In this document: in pieces, positions 46,135 to 56,376 of the stretch
How the letters are laid out: each line of letters begins with the position of its first letter
How positions within the stretch are numbered: the stretch's first letter is position 1
DNA from: Achromobacter sp. UMC71
GTDB lineage: Bacteria; Pseudomonadota; Gammaproteobacteria; Burkholderiales; Burkholderiaceae_B
Length of the DNA: 64,000 bases
Assembly: GCF_014170305.1 (NCBI RefSeq)
Contig: NZ_LZZT01000031.1
Span: 403,925 to 467,924 of the forward strand
Direction: 5' to 3'
Position numbers and translations under genes: made by a program
Notes under the pieces: generated by a model
Databases searched by the model: none
What the model was told of the DNA's origin: nothing
The model's input: only the letters and a program-made list of their open reading frames with translations

Positions 46135-46896
46135 CTACTTCGCGGCCGCCGGCGCAAACCAATATTGCGCCTGCGAGGTGTCTGACGAATACCAGGGCAG
46201 CAGACCGATGCTGTGCGACTCGCGCTGCACGCTGACGAGCAGCCCGCCCGCTTGCGGGCGCAACACGGCCACGTAGCGGTACACACCCATGGATTCGTAC
46301 TGGTGCCAGTCGCGGCGCGCCGTCACCCAGAAGCGGCCCTGGGTGCATCCGGTGTACCGGACGACGCCGAAAGACGGCGGTTGCGCGGGATCAACCGGAT
46401 CCGGGTCCACGGCGCCATCGCGCTGCCCCAGCCACGCCGCGCTGCCGCCGCCCTTGCCGTCGTCGGCCTGGATGCGCCAGCCGCCCGTCGCGGCGTTGAA
46501 TGTCACGGTGGCGTTGGCCGTGGGCTGCCATTGACGCTCGGCGGTGTCGCGCAGGCCGGGCAGCGTCAGCGTGTTGGCCAGAAAGCGTTGCAGATCGTCC
46601 AACCCGTCCACCGGGGCGTCGCCGGCACGCCGCTCGCCGGCCGCGCGGTAGGTGCCGGCCAGGTCCGGGCACTGCGCCGGGTCCGACGGCAGCACCAGCG
46701 GCGCGCCCTGCTTGAAATCGGGCCAGGTCACCCGCAGCTCGTCCACGGTGGACACCCCGCAGGCCGACAGGCCGGCCAGCGCCACGGCGCCCGCGGCCAG
46801 GCGGATGGCGCGCGCCAAAGCCCTGCCCGTCGCCGCATTCTTGAACGCCGCGGCAGGCAGTGTCTCCGTTTTTATTGCCATCATGTCGAGTCCCAT
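46135..46896 (-). CDS. Lipoprotein of unknown function
   Basis: 253 residues. The signal peptide ends with a lipobox (ALAGLSAC), so the chain is anchored at about Cys46. The first 30 residues before the hydrophobic core are long; internal starts at 46884 and 46881 shorten them slightly. The mature protein has a DPDPVDPAQPP linker and beta-rich C-terminal part (GRFWVTARRDWHQYESMGVY). No family recognised. It lies 10 bp upstream of the MATE gene and divergent from a LysR regulator. Confidence 0.75.
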   Translation of the reverse strand: MGLDMMAIKTETLPAAAFKNAATGRALARAIRLAAGAVALAGLSACGVSTVDELRVTWPDFKQGAPLVLPSDPAQCPDLAGTYRAAGERRAGDAPVDGLDDLQRFLANTLTLPGLRDTAERQWQPTANATVTFNAATGGWRIQADDGKGGGSAAWLGQRDGAVDPDPVDPAQPPSFGVVRYTGCTQGRFWVTARRDWHQYESMGVYRYVAVLRPQAGGLLVSVQRESHSIGLLPWYSSDTSQAQYWFAPAAAK

Positions 46897-46981
46897 GGCG
46901 TCGAACTATACCGAAACCCCGCGTTGCCAAGGCCGCGGCGGCGGAGAATAATCGGCGGATGCCAGCCGCCCCCCGCCCGTC

Positions 46982-48888
<1,907 letters not shown>

Positions 48889-49030
48889 CCCCCGGTCCGC
48901 CAGGTATGCGGGTTGCGCATGGCCCGGTTCGAAACCGGCATGGCACCCGCGCCCCGTTCGTCCCTACCATAGTCCGATGACAGCGGCGCCCGCAGGCGCC
49001 GCGCAGACGACAACGACAAGGGGCAACACC

Positions 49031-50302
49031 ATGACCGATACTGTCCAGGCCCGGCTGCGCGCCGGCTTGCTGACTGGCTTGCGCGAGGACGGCGTCTGCC
49101 GCTACAGCGCCATCCCGTATGCCGCGCCACCGCTGGGTCCGCTGCGATTCGCGCCGCCCCAGCCGGCCGCGCCCTGGCAGGGCCCGCTGGACGCCACCCG
49201 CCCCGGCCCCGTCGCCCCGCAACTGCCTTCGCGCCTGCGCGGCGCCATGGGCGACTTCAGCGCCCCGCAATCCGAAGACTGCCTGCACCTGACGGTATGG
49301 ACGCCCGCCGCCGACGCGCGCCGCCGGCCCGTCGTGGTGTGGCTGCACGGCGGCGCCTGGCAAAGCGGCGGCGGCGCGTTGGACTGGTACGACGGTGCCC
49401 GCCTGGCCGCCCAGGGCGACCTGGTGGTGGTCGCGGTGAACTACCGGCTGGCCGCACTGGGCTGGCTGTATGTGCCCGGCCAGACCGCCAACGCCGGCCT
49501 GCTGGACCAGGAGGCCGCGATCGATTGGGTGATGGACAACATCCTGGACCTGGGCGGCGACCCCGAGCGCGTTACGTTGATGGGCCAGTCCGCCGGCGCG
49601 TCGTCGATTTGCGCCATGCTGGCGCGGCGGCCGCGCTTTGCCCGCGCCATCCTGCAAAGCGCCGCGTTGGGGCGGGGTTGGCGCAGCGCGGCCCAAGCCG
49701 AGACGCTGGGCCGCGTGTTCCTGGAGGCCGCGGGCGCGGCCACGCTGGACGAGGCCCGCGCCCTGCCGCCAGAGCGCTTGCTGACCGCGCAGCAGGCGCC
49801 CCAGGTCAGCGCCGCCTTACAGGCCGAAGGCAGCCGCCGCAGCCTGTTCGCCCCCGTATTGGACGGCCAGGTGCTGCCCGCCGACATCGCGCCGGCCTTG
49901 CGCCAGGCCACCGGCCGCGCCGACGTGCTGGTCGCCTACACCCGCGACGAAATGGCCGCGTTTCCCGGCAACGGCACCGGCCCCGACAGCCAGGCCGCCA
50001 GCGAAGCCGTGTTCGGCGCGGCGTCCCGGCAGTGGGCCGAGGATGCCGCCGCGCAGGGCCGGCAGGCGTGGCTGGCGCGCTTTGACGTCGGGCCGGCCGA
50101 AGCCTTCAAGGCTTGCCACTGCATCGAACTGCCCTTCGTGTTCGGCACGCTGGACGCGTTTGCCGGCGCGCCCATGCTGCAAGGCCTGCCGCCCGCGCAG
50201 GCCCGCCGCCTGACCGATGCCACGCAACGCGCCTGGATCGCCTTCATCCGGGGCGAGGCGCCCGACTGGCCCGCGGCCCCGCATCTGCAATTGCTGGCAT
50301 GA
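49031..50302 (+). CDS. Type B carboxylesterase family protein
   Basis: 423 residues. Family landmarks: RYSAIPYAAPPLGPLRFAPP near the N-terminus, SEDCLHLTVWTP, VVVWLHGGAWQSGGG for the oxyanion hole, and the nucleophile elbow MGQSAGASS with Ser187. Acid and His candidates are in YTRDEMAAF and KACHCIELPFVFG. It has no signal peptide, and it is shorter than full-length members (about 500). It is followed 55 bp later by a Bug receptor gene in the same direction, so a shared substrate (an ester or its acid) is plausible. Confidence 0.9.
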   Translation: MTDTVQARLRAGLLTGLREDGVCRYSAIPYAAPPLGPLRFAPPQPAAPWQGPLDATRPGPVAPQLPSRLRGAMGDFSAPQSEDCLHLTVWTPAADARRRPVVVWLHGGAWQSGGGALDWYDGARLAAQGDLVVVAVNYRLAALGWLYVPGQTANAGLLDQEAAIDWVMDNILDLGGDPERVTLMGQSAGASSICAMLARRPRFARAILQSAALGRGWRSAAQAETLGRVFLEAAGAATLDEARALPPERLLTAQQAPQVSAALQAEGSRRSLFAPVLDGQVLPADIAPALRQATGRADVLVAYTRDEMAAFPGNGTGPDSQAASEAVFGAASRQWAEDAAAQGRQAWLARFDVGPAEAFKACHCIELPFVFGTLDAFAGAPMLQGLPPAQARRLTDATQRAWIAFIRGEAPDWPAAPHLQLLA

Positions 50303-50357
50303 CGCACGCCGGCCGGGCGCACGCCATATAGAACACACATACACAAGGGGAATACCC

Positions 50358-51308
50358 ATGTTCAAGCATCTCGCCTTCGCGCTTGCGCTGCTGCTGCCCG
50401 CGGCCGCCAACGCGGCCTATCCGGACAAGCCGGTCAAGATCATCGTGTCCAACCCGCCTGGCGGCCCGGTCGACGTCATGCTGCGCGTGCTGGCCAGCAA
50501 ACTGTCGGTGGCCTGGGGCCAGGCCGTGGTGGTGGAAAACAAGCCGGGCGCCTCCGGCATCATCAGCACCGGCGCGCTGGTCAAGTCCGCGCCGGACGGC
50601 TACACGCTCGGCATGGTGGTGGCCTCGTCGGTGACCATCGTGCCCTTCGCGGTAGACAGCCTGCCGTTCGATCCGCAGAAAGACCTGCAACCCGTGGCGC
50701 TCGTGGCGCGCACGCCGTTCATCTTCATCGTGCCCGCCGACAGCCCGATCAAGACCTGGCAGGATTTCGTGCGCGACAGCAAGACGCGCAATCTGACCGT
50801 CGGCTCGTTTTCGATCGGCACCGCGTTCCATCTGGTGTGGGAGCAGACCGCGCGGCGCGCCGGTATCAAGGCGCTGTACATCCCGTCGTCGTCGTCCGGC
50901 AAGACGCAGAACGACCTGATCGGCGGCCAGTTGGACGTGGGGCTGGATGCGCCATCCAGCTCTAAAGGCCTGATCGACAGCGGCCGCCTGCGCGCGCTGG
51001 CAATCACCAGCCCCGAGCGCTTCGCCGGCCTGCCCGACACGCCCACCCTGCGCGAATCGGGCATGGGCGACTACGCGCCGCAACCCTGGATCGGCCTGAT
51101 GGCCCCGGCCGGCGTACCCGCCGACCGTATCGCGCGGATCCAGCAATCGGTGTCGGACATTCTGAAAGACCCCGCCATGAAAGCGCAGATGCAGACGCTG
51201 GGCATGATTCCCATCGGCGGCAGTGCGCAGGAACTGGCCGATACCATCGCCGCGGACCGCGCCGAGATGGGGCCATTGATCAAGGCGCTGGGGATCAAGC
51301 TGAACTGA
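50358..51308 (+). CDS. Bug-family tripartite tricarboxylate transporter receptor protein
   Basis: Periplasmic carboxylate-binding protein of 316 residues with a signal peptide (LAFALALLLPAAANA). Family segments: YPDKPVKIIVSNPPGGPVDV, VVENKPGASGIISTGALVKS, APDGYTLGMV and a C-terminal RIQQSVSDILKDPAMKAQM. Instead of the usual PAGGxxD it has PPGGPVD. No TctA/TctB membrane genes are nearby, as for most Bug proteins in Bordetella relatives. AGGGGAA precedes the ATG. Confidence 0.93.
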   Translation: MFKHLAFALALLLPAAANAAYPDKPVKIIVSNPPGGPVDVMLRVLASKLSVAWGQAVVVENKPGASGIISTGALVKSAPDGYTLGMVVASSVTIVPFAVDSLPFDPQKDLQPVALVARTPFIFIVPADSPIKTWQDFVRDSKTRNLTVGSFSIGTAFHLVWEQTARRAGIKALYIPSSSSGKTQNDLIGGQLDVGLDAPSSSKGLIDSGRLRALAITSPERFAGLPDTPTLRESGMGDYAPQPWIGLMAPAGVPADRIARIQQSVSDILKDPAMKAQMQTLGMIPIGGSAQELADTIAADRAEMGPLIKALGIKLN

Positions 51309-51360
51309 CGGCGAACCTGCGGCGCTAGCCCGGGCCGGCCACCGCCGGCTCGCCGCGGGA

Positions 51361-52071
51361 TCAGGCCGGCGCGCCGACCAGCCGCAGGAACATCGCGGAC
51401 AACTGCGCCGACAACGTGCCGGCATCGCTGGCGCCGCGCGCGATGCAATCGTCTACCGCGCCGTGCATGCCGTGATACAGCAAGATCGCCAACAAGGCGG
51501 GGTTGTCCAGCCGCCAGCAACCGGCGTCGGCGCCCTGCCGCAACATGGCTTCGGCCTGTGCCAGCACGGCTACCCGTTCATCCACGCCGCGGTGCGGATG
51601 ATGGGTGTCGTGGAACACCACGTCGTGCAGCGCGTAGCCGTCGAAATAGGCCTGCACGCCGGCCCGCGTCCAGGCGCGCAGCCGCGCCACGCCATCGTCC
51701 GGCGGACAGGCCGCCATGGCCTGGTCGATCTGGTCCAGGAAGCCCTGCGAGAATTTGGCGCGCAGGGCGGCCAGCACATCGGCCTTGGACGAGAAGTAGT
51801 GGTAGAACGTGCCTTTGGCCACGCCGGCCTGCGCGACGATGCCGTCGATGGTGGTGGCTTCGACGCCCTGGCGCACGAACAGATCTTCGGCCGCGGCCAT
51901 CAGTTCGTCCAGGCGCACCGGGGCGGGCTTGGTGCGCGGCGTGGCGGGCGGAACGACCCTTGCCGCGCCGGCGGATGTGGCGCCTTTGGCGGCTGTGGCG
52001 ACCTTGGCGGTTTTTGCGACCTTGGCGGCTTTGGCGGGAACTGTGGCCATCGCTTGCGGCAATCCTTTCAT
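51361..52071 (-). CDS. TetR family repressor with Lys/Ala-rich N-terminal tail
   Basis: 236 residues. The HTH starts late: LDELMAAAEDLFVRQGVEAT, then TTIDGIVAQAGVAKGTFYHY and FSSKADVLAALRAKF. The first 40 residues are Lys/Ala/Thr-rich (AKAAKVAKTAKVATAAKG), resembling histone H1-like tails and unusual for TetR proteins. GGAG lies 10 nt before ATG 52071; a TTG six bases upstream is possible. It is divergent from a DHA2 exporter, with a palindromic operator inside that gene's promoter, so it is almost certainly the exporter's repressor. Confidence 0.9.
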   Translation of the reverse strand: MKGLPQAMATVPAKAAKVAKTAKVATAAKGATSAGAARVVPPATPRTKPAPVRLDELMAAAEDLFVRQGVEATTIDGIVAQAGVAKGTFYHYFSSKADVLAALRAKFSQGFLDQIDQAMAACPPDDGVARLRAWTRAGVQAYFDGYALHDVVFHDTHHPHRGVDERVAVLAQAEAMLRQGADAGCWRLDNPALLAILLYHGMHGAVDDCIARGASDAGTLSAQLSAMFLRLVGAPA

Positions 52072-52136
52072 TTTCAACGATCTCCAGTGTAGAGGAGCCG
52101 TCCCCCAATGGATGTCGAGAATGATTCTCTTATTTA

Positions 52137-52165
52137 TTGACCGACGGTCAGTCGGTTATTAGAAT
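52137..52165 (+). promoter_or_regulatory. Promoter of the DHA2 exporter with embedded TetR operator
   Basis: TTGACC (52137-52142), 17-bp spacer, TAGAAT (52160-52165). Overlapping palindromes fill the -35 and spacer: TGACC-GAC-GGTCA (52138-52150) nested with ACCGAC-N5-GTCGGT (52140-52156). A repressor bound here would block RNA polymerase. The TGACCGACGGTCA core is a common TetR-family operator type. Confidence 0.82.
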
Positions 52166-52195
52166 ACGGCTTTCCTTCCCTTTCCGGCCATCCGT

Positions 52196-53689
52196 ATGAC
52201 CCCTAGCCGCCGCCGTGCCCTGGTGCTTGCCGTCAACCTGGGCAGCTTCATCACCATCCTGGACATCAGCATCGTCAACGTGGCGCTGCCCACCATGCAG
52301 GCCGCGCTACGCATCGACATGGCCGGCCTGCAATGGGTGGTGGACGCCTACGCCCTGTTCCTGTCGGCCTTCATGCTGTCGGCAGGCCCCCTGGGCGACC
52401 GCTACGGCCGCAAGCGCTCGTGGCTGGCCGGCGTGCTGCTGTTCACCGTGGGCTCGGCGCTCTGCGGCCTGGCCGACAACCTGCCGATGCTGCTGGTCGG
52501 CCGCGCCGTGCAGGGCGTGGCCGGCGCGCTGTTGATACCGGGCGCGCTGTCGCTGTTGACGCAGGCCTTCCCCGACGCCCGCGAGCGGGCCCAAGCCATC
52601 GGCGTATGGGCCTCGTGCAATGCCATTTCGCTGATCGTGGGGCCCATGCTGGGCGGCGTGCTGGTGGCGCACTTCAGCTGGCAGAGCATCTTCCTGATCA
52701 ACCTGCCGGTGGGCGCGCTGGCGATCGGGCTGGGCCTGTGGAGCATCCAGGAAAGCGCGCATCCCGAGCACGCCGCATTCGACCCCATCGGGCAGGCGCT
52801 CAGCGTGGTGTGGCTGGGCGCGCTGACCTACGGCCTGATCGCGGCCGGCGAGCATGGCTGGCAAGCGCGCGAGGCCGTGGCGGCGCTGACCGTGGCCGCC
52901 GTGGGGCTGATCGGCTTCCTGTGGGTCGAACGCACGGTGGCGCGTCCCATCCTGCCGTTGGGGCTGTTCCGCGACGCGGGCTTCGCGGTCACCAACTTCG
53001 CCTCGTTCGTGCTGGGCTTCGGCGGCTACAGCAGCCTGTTCTTTTTCTCGCTGTATCTGCAACACGTGCAGGGCTTGTCGCCCCTGGCCGCGGGCGGGCA
53101 ACTGGCGCCGCAGTTCGTGGCGGCCGGATTGATGTCGACCGTCTTCGGCCGCTTGAATGTCCGCTTCGGCCTGCCGCGATTGATGATCGCCGGCTACGGA
53201 CTGATCGGCGCGGCCATGCTGGGCATGATGCGCTTTGAAGCCCACACGCCCTTTGCCGTCTCGGGTGCGCTGATGGTGGTGCTGGGCCTGGGCATGGGGC
53301 TGGCGGTACCGTCGACCAGCATGGCCGTCATGGCAACGGTGCCGCGCGAACGCTCCGGCATGGCGTCGGCCACCATGAACGCGCTGCGTCAGACCGGCAT
53401 GACCATCGGCATCGCGCTGCTCGGCGCGCTGATGAGCGCACGCGCGGTCGACACCTTGACCGCGGCGCTCGCGCGGCTGGGCCAGGACGATGCGGCCGCG
53501 GTAGCGCGCGCCGCCATCACGCAGCATGTGCTGCCCGCGCAACCGCAGGTCGTGGCAACGTTGTTCGCCGACGCACTGGCGGGCGGCTTCCATGCCGCCA
53601 TGGCGGGGGCCGGCGCGCTGTCGCTGCTGGCCGCGGCGCTGCTGTTGATGGTCACACGCGGCGCGCGGCCGGTGCTGCACACGGCGTGA
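52196..53689 (+). CDS. DHA2-family MFS drug exporter (EmrB/QacA type)
   Basis: Inner-membrane proton antiporter of 497 residues, consistent with 14 helices. TM1 carries NLGSFITILDISIVNVALPT (motif D1). Motif A is LGDRYGRKRSWL. Motif C-like segments occur around the fifth helix (ISLIVGPMLGGVLVAHFSWQ). It probably exports hydrophobic or cationic compounds that also act as ligand of the divergent TetR repressor. No membrane-fusion partner gene (EmrA) is adjacent. Confidence 0.93.
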   Translation: MTPSRRRALVLAVNLGSFITILDISIVNVALPTMQAALRIDMAGLQWVVDAYALFLSAFMLSAGPLGDRYGRKRSWLAGVLLFTVGSALCGLADNLPMLLVGRAVQGVAGALLIPGALSLLTQAFPDARERAQAIGVWASCNAISLIVGPMLGGVLVAHFSWQSIFLINLPVGALAIGLGLWSIQESAHPEHAAFDPIGQALSVVWLGALTYGLIAAGEHGWQAREAVAALTVAAVGLIGFLWVERTVARPILPLGLFRDAGFAVTNFASFVLGFGGYSSLFFFSLYLQHVQGLSPLAAGGQLAPQFVAAGLMSTVFGRLNVRFGLPRLMIAGYGLIGAAMLGMMRFEAHTPFAVSGALMVVLGLGMGLAVPSTSMAVMATVPRERSGMASATMNALRQTGMTIGIALLGALMSARAVDTLTAALARLGQDDAAAVARAAITQHVLPAQPQVVATLFADALAGGFHAAMAGAGALSLLAAALLLMVTRGARPVLHTA

Positions 53690-53704
53690 TGTCACAGTGA
53701 ATTG

Positions 53705-53733
53705 CAGCGCGCGAAATTCCAGCGCGCGGAATC
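53705..53733. repeat. Short direct repeat upstream of the M20 hydrolase gene
   Basis: CAGCGCGCGAAATTC (53705-53719) is followed immediately by CAGCGCGCGGAATC (53720-53733). It lies in the 147-bp gap after the exporter gene. A possible -10 (TAAGAT, 53790-53795) precedes the hydrolase; its -35 is weak. Confidence 0.45.
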
Positions 53734-53836
53734 AAACGACACGGTGTTTAAGCATCCGTAAAAAACGCGACCAGGGGCTGCCGCTCGGGTAAGATTTCCG
53801 CCCAATAACAGGTTAACAACCGAGAGGAGACAGCCC

Positions 53837-55225
53837 ATGAAACACCGCAAAACCTTGTTCCGCCTGGCGCCCCTGGCCCTGGCCGCGCACCTGGCCCTGA
53901 GCGGCCCGGCCGCGGCGCAGAGCGCGCCCGGCACCCAAGGGCCGCTGCAGCCCGCGCCCGACGCGGCGCTGGCCGCGCAGATCGACCAGCGCGCCAAAGC
54001 CATCGAAGACAAGCTCATCGCCTGGCGCCGCGACATCCATCAACACCCCGAACTCGGCAACCAGGAAAACCGCACGTCCAAGCTGGTGGCCGACCACCTG
54101 CGCGCGTTGGGCATGGAAGTGAAGACCGGCGTGGCCGGTACCGGCGTGGTCGCGCTGCTCAAGGGCGGCAAGCCCGGCCCTGTGGTGGCCCTGCGCGCCG
54201 ACATGGACGCGTTGCCGGTGAAGGAACAGGTCGATGTGCCATTCGCCTCCAAGGCCAAGGGCACCTACCTGGGCAAGGAAGTGGACGTGATGCACGCCTG
54301 CGGCCACGATGCCCACACCGCCATCCTGATGGCTACCGCCGAAGTGCTGGCCGGCATGAAGGACCAGTTGCCCGGCAGCGTCAAATTCATTTTCCAGCCC
54401 GCCGAGGAAAGCCCGGCCGACTTCGAGCCGGACGGCAAGAAGATCTGGGGCGCCAAGATGATGGTGCAGGAAGGCGTGCTGGAAAATCCCAAGGTCGATG
54501 CGATCTTCGGCCTGCACGTATCCAGCAGCTACCCGGTGGGCAAGCTGTCATGGCGCAGCGGCCCGGCGATGGCGGCGGCCGACCAGTTCTGGATTGACGT
54601 CACCGGCAAGCAGACCCACGGCGCGCGTCCCTGGTCGGGCATCGACCCGATCGTGGTCAGCTCGCAGATCATCCTGGGCCTGCAGACCATTCCCAGCCGC
54701 CAGATCAACAGCATGCTGGAGCCGGCCGTCATCACCGTGGGCGCGATCCACGGCGGCAACCGCATGAACATCGTGCCGGACAATGTCGCCATGACGGGCA
54801 CCATCCGCACGTATGACGAAGGCATGAAGAAAGACATCCACCAGCGCATCGAACGCACGGCCGCGATGATCGCGCAAAGCGCGGGCGCCAAGGCCGACGT
54901 GCGAGTGGTCGAGCTCTACAACGCCACCGTCAACAACCCCGCCCTGACCGAGGAAATGGGCCCGACCCTGCGGCGCGTGGCCGGCGAAGGCAACTATGGC
55001 CTGCAACCCAAATCGACCGCGTCGGAAGACTTTTCCTTCTATCAGGAAAAAGTGCCGGGCATGTTCTTCTACCTGGGCGTGACGCCCAAGGGCACCGACC
55101 CGGAAACCGCCGCGCCCAACCACTCGCCGCGCTTCTATGTAGACGAATCGGGCCTGATCAACGGCGTGCGCGCGTTGTCGAACCTGACCGTCGACTACAT
55201 GGCCCGCGCCAAGAAGGGCAGCTAA
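53837..55225 (+). CDS. Secreted M20-family amidohydrolase (HipO/amidohydrolase type)
   Basis: 462 residues with a signal peptide (LFRLAPLALAAHLAL to GPAAAQ), so periplasmic. Metal-binding residues: H in WRRDIHQHPELG, VALRADMDALPV, C155-G-H157-D-A-H160 (MHACGHDAH), E190/E191 (QPAEESP), and a C-terminal His in PNHSPRF. The lid/dimerisation region includes GKQTHGARPWSGIDPI. Members hydrolyse N-acyl amino acids or similar amides; the periplasmic location is less common and suggests use of an external substrate. It is followed by a strong hairpin. Confidence 0.92.
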   Translation: MKHRKTLFRLAPLALAAHLALSGPAAAQSAPGTQGPLQPAPDAALAAQIDQRAKAIEDKLIAWRRDIHQHPELGNQENRTSKLVADHLRALGMEVKTGVAGTGVVALLKGGKPGPVVALRADMDALPVKEQVDVPFASKAKGTYLGKEVDVMHACGHDAHTAILMATAEVLAGMKDQLPGSVKFIFQPAEESPADFEPDGKKIWGAKMMVQEGVLENPKVDAIFGLHVSSSYPVGKLSWRSGPAMAAADQFWIDVTGKQTHGARPWSGIDPIVVSSQIILGLQTIPSRQINSMLEPAVITVGAIHGGNRMNIVPDNVAMTGTIRTYDEGMKKDIHQRIERTAAMIAQSAGAKADVRVVELYNATVNNPALTEEMGPTLRRVAGEGNYGLQPKSTASEDFSFYQEKVPGMFFYLGVTPKGTDPETAAPNHSPRFYVDESGLINGVRALSNLTVDYMARAKKGS

Positions 55226-55230
55226 GGCCT

Positions 55231-55258
55231 GCGGGCCTGCCTGCCGCGGCAGGCCCGC
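55231..55258 (+). terminator. Hairpin terminator after the M20 hydrolase
   Basis: GCGGGCCTGCC-TGCCGC-GGCAGGCCCGC: an 11-bp perfect stem six bases after the stop codon. No T-run follows, so termination may be partial or rho-assisted. Confidence 0.6.
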
Positions 55259-55398
55259 AACGCGCACGTCCAAGGCGTGCGTTCCCGCCCGCCCGCGCCT
55301 GGCGCGCGGCGGGCATAAGCAAACCGCCATAAAGTCTTTGTGGGACGCCGCACGGTTTCCTACAGTACGGCCCTTTGCCGCCAAAGAGCCGTACCGCC

Positions 55399-56376
55399 AT
55401 GCCGATCTCCCGACGCCGACTCCTGCTTGCCAGCGCGCTGGTATTGCCGCTTGCGCGGCCCCGCGCCGCGCGCGCCGCCGCGTGGCCCGAACGCCCCATC
55501 CGGCTGGTGGTGACCTTTCCGCCGGGCGGCGCCAGCGACATCGCCGCGCGCCTCCTCGCGCCCAGCCTGGCCGAGCTGCTGGGCCAGCCCATCGTGATCG
55601 AGAACCGTCCGGGCGCCGGCTCCACGCTGGGTGCCGCGCAAGTGGCGCAGGCCCCGGCCGACGGCTACACGCTGCTGATGTCGAATTCGGCGCCCCTGTC
55701 GATCTCGCCCGCGCTGATGCCGCAGCACAGCTACGACCCGCTGACCAGCTTTCGCCACGTCGCCTACATCGGCGCGGTGCCGACCGCCTTCGTGGTGCAT
55801 CCATCGGTGCCCGCCGAGACCTTCGCGCAACTGACCGACTGGATCAAGGCGCAGCGCGAGCCCGTGCAGTACGGCAGCGGCGGCCTGGCATCCGTGGGGC
55901 AAATCGTGGGCGAGCTGTATGCGCACCAGACCGGCGCGCCGCTGCAGCACATCCCGTACAAGGGCTCGGGCGCCATGCGCAACGACCTGCTGGGCGGACA
56001 GATCCGCTTCGCGGTGGATGCGCTGCCGCAGAACCTGCCATTCCTGCGCACCGGCCAGTTGCGGCTGCTGGCGGTCACCACGCAGCAACGCGTGCCGCAG
56101 GCGCCCGCGATTCCCGCAGTGGGCGAACTGGGCTATCCGGGCCTGGTGGCCGAGAACTTCATCGGCTTGTCGGCGCCGGCCGGCCTGCCCGACGCCATCA
56201 GCCAGTCATTGCACGCCGCGCTGACGCAGGTGCTGCAAACGCCCGATCTGCGCGCCAAGCTGGAGGGCCAGGGTTTCGTGCTGGCGGAAAAAACACCCAG
56301 CGAATTCACCGACTTCGTGCGCCGCCAGGCCGATGCCTGGGGGCCGGTGGTGCGGGCAACGGGAGCCAGTCTGTGA
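55399..56376 (+). CDS. Bug-family tripartite tricarboxylate transporter receptor protein
   Basis: 325 residues. The leader ISRRRLLLASALVLPLA resembles a twin-arginine signal. The mature part has the Bug pattern WPERPIRLVVTFPPGGASDI, IVIENRPGAGSTLGAAQVAQ, ADGYTLLMSN, HIPYKGSGAMRNDLLGGQI and GLSAPAGLPDAI. The start MPISRR is preferred to one eight codons earlier. Its stop overlaps the GTG start of a BMP-family gene by four bases (GTGA), an unusual pairing of two binding-protein folds. No membrane components are nearby. Confidence 0.92.
   Translation: MPISRRRLLLASALVLPLARPRAARAAAWPERPIRLVVTFPPGGASDIAARLLAPSLAELLGQPIVIENRPGAGSTLGAAQVAQAPADGYTLLMSNSAPLSISPALMPQHSYDPLTSFRHVAYIGAVPTAFVVHPSVPAETFAQLTDWIKAQREPVQYGSGGLASVGQIVGELYAHQTGAPLQHIPYKGSGAMRNDLLGGQIRFAVDALPQNLPFLRTGQLRLLAVTTQQRVPQAPAIPAVGELGYPGLVAENFIGLSAPAGLPDAISQSLHAALTQVLQTPDLRAKLEGQGFVLAEKTPSEFTDFVRRQADAWGPVVRATGASL

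Noticed and set aside
46125..46286. Longer start for the MATE transporter
   Set aside because: It would overlap the lipoprotein gene and adds a Cys/Arg-rich segment not seen in MATE proteins.
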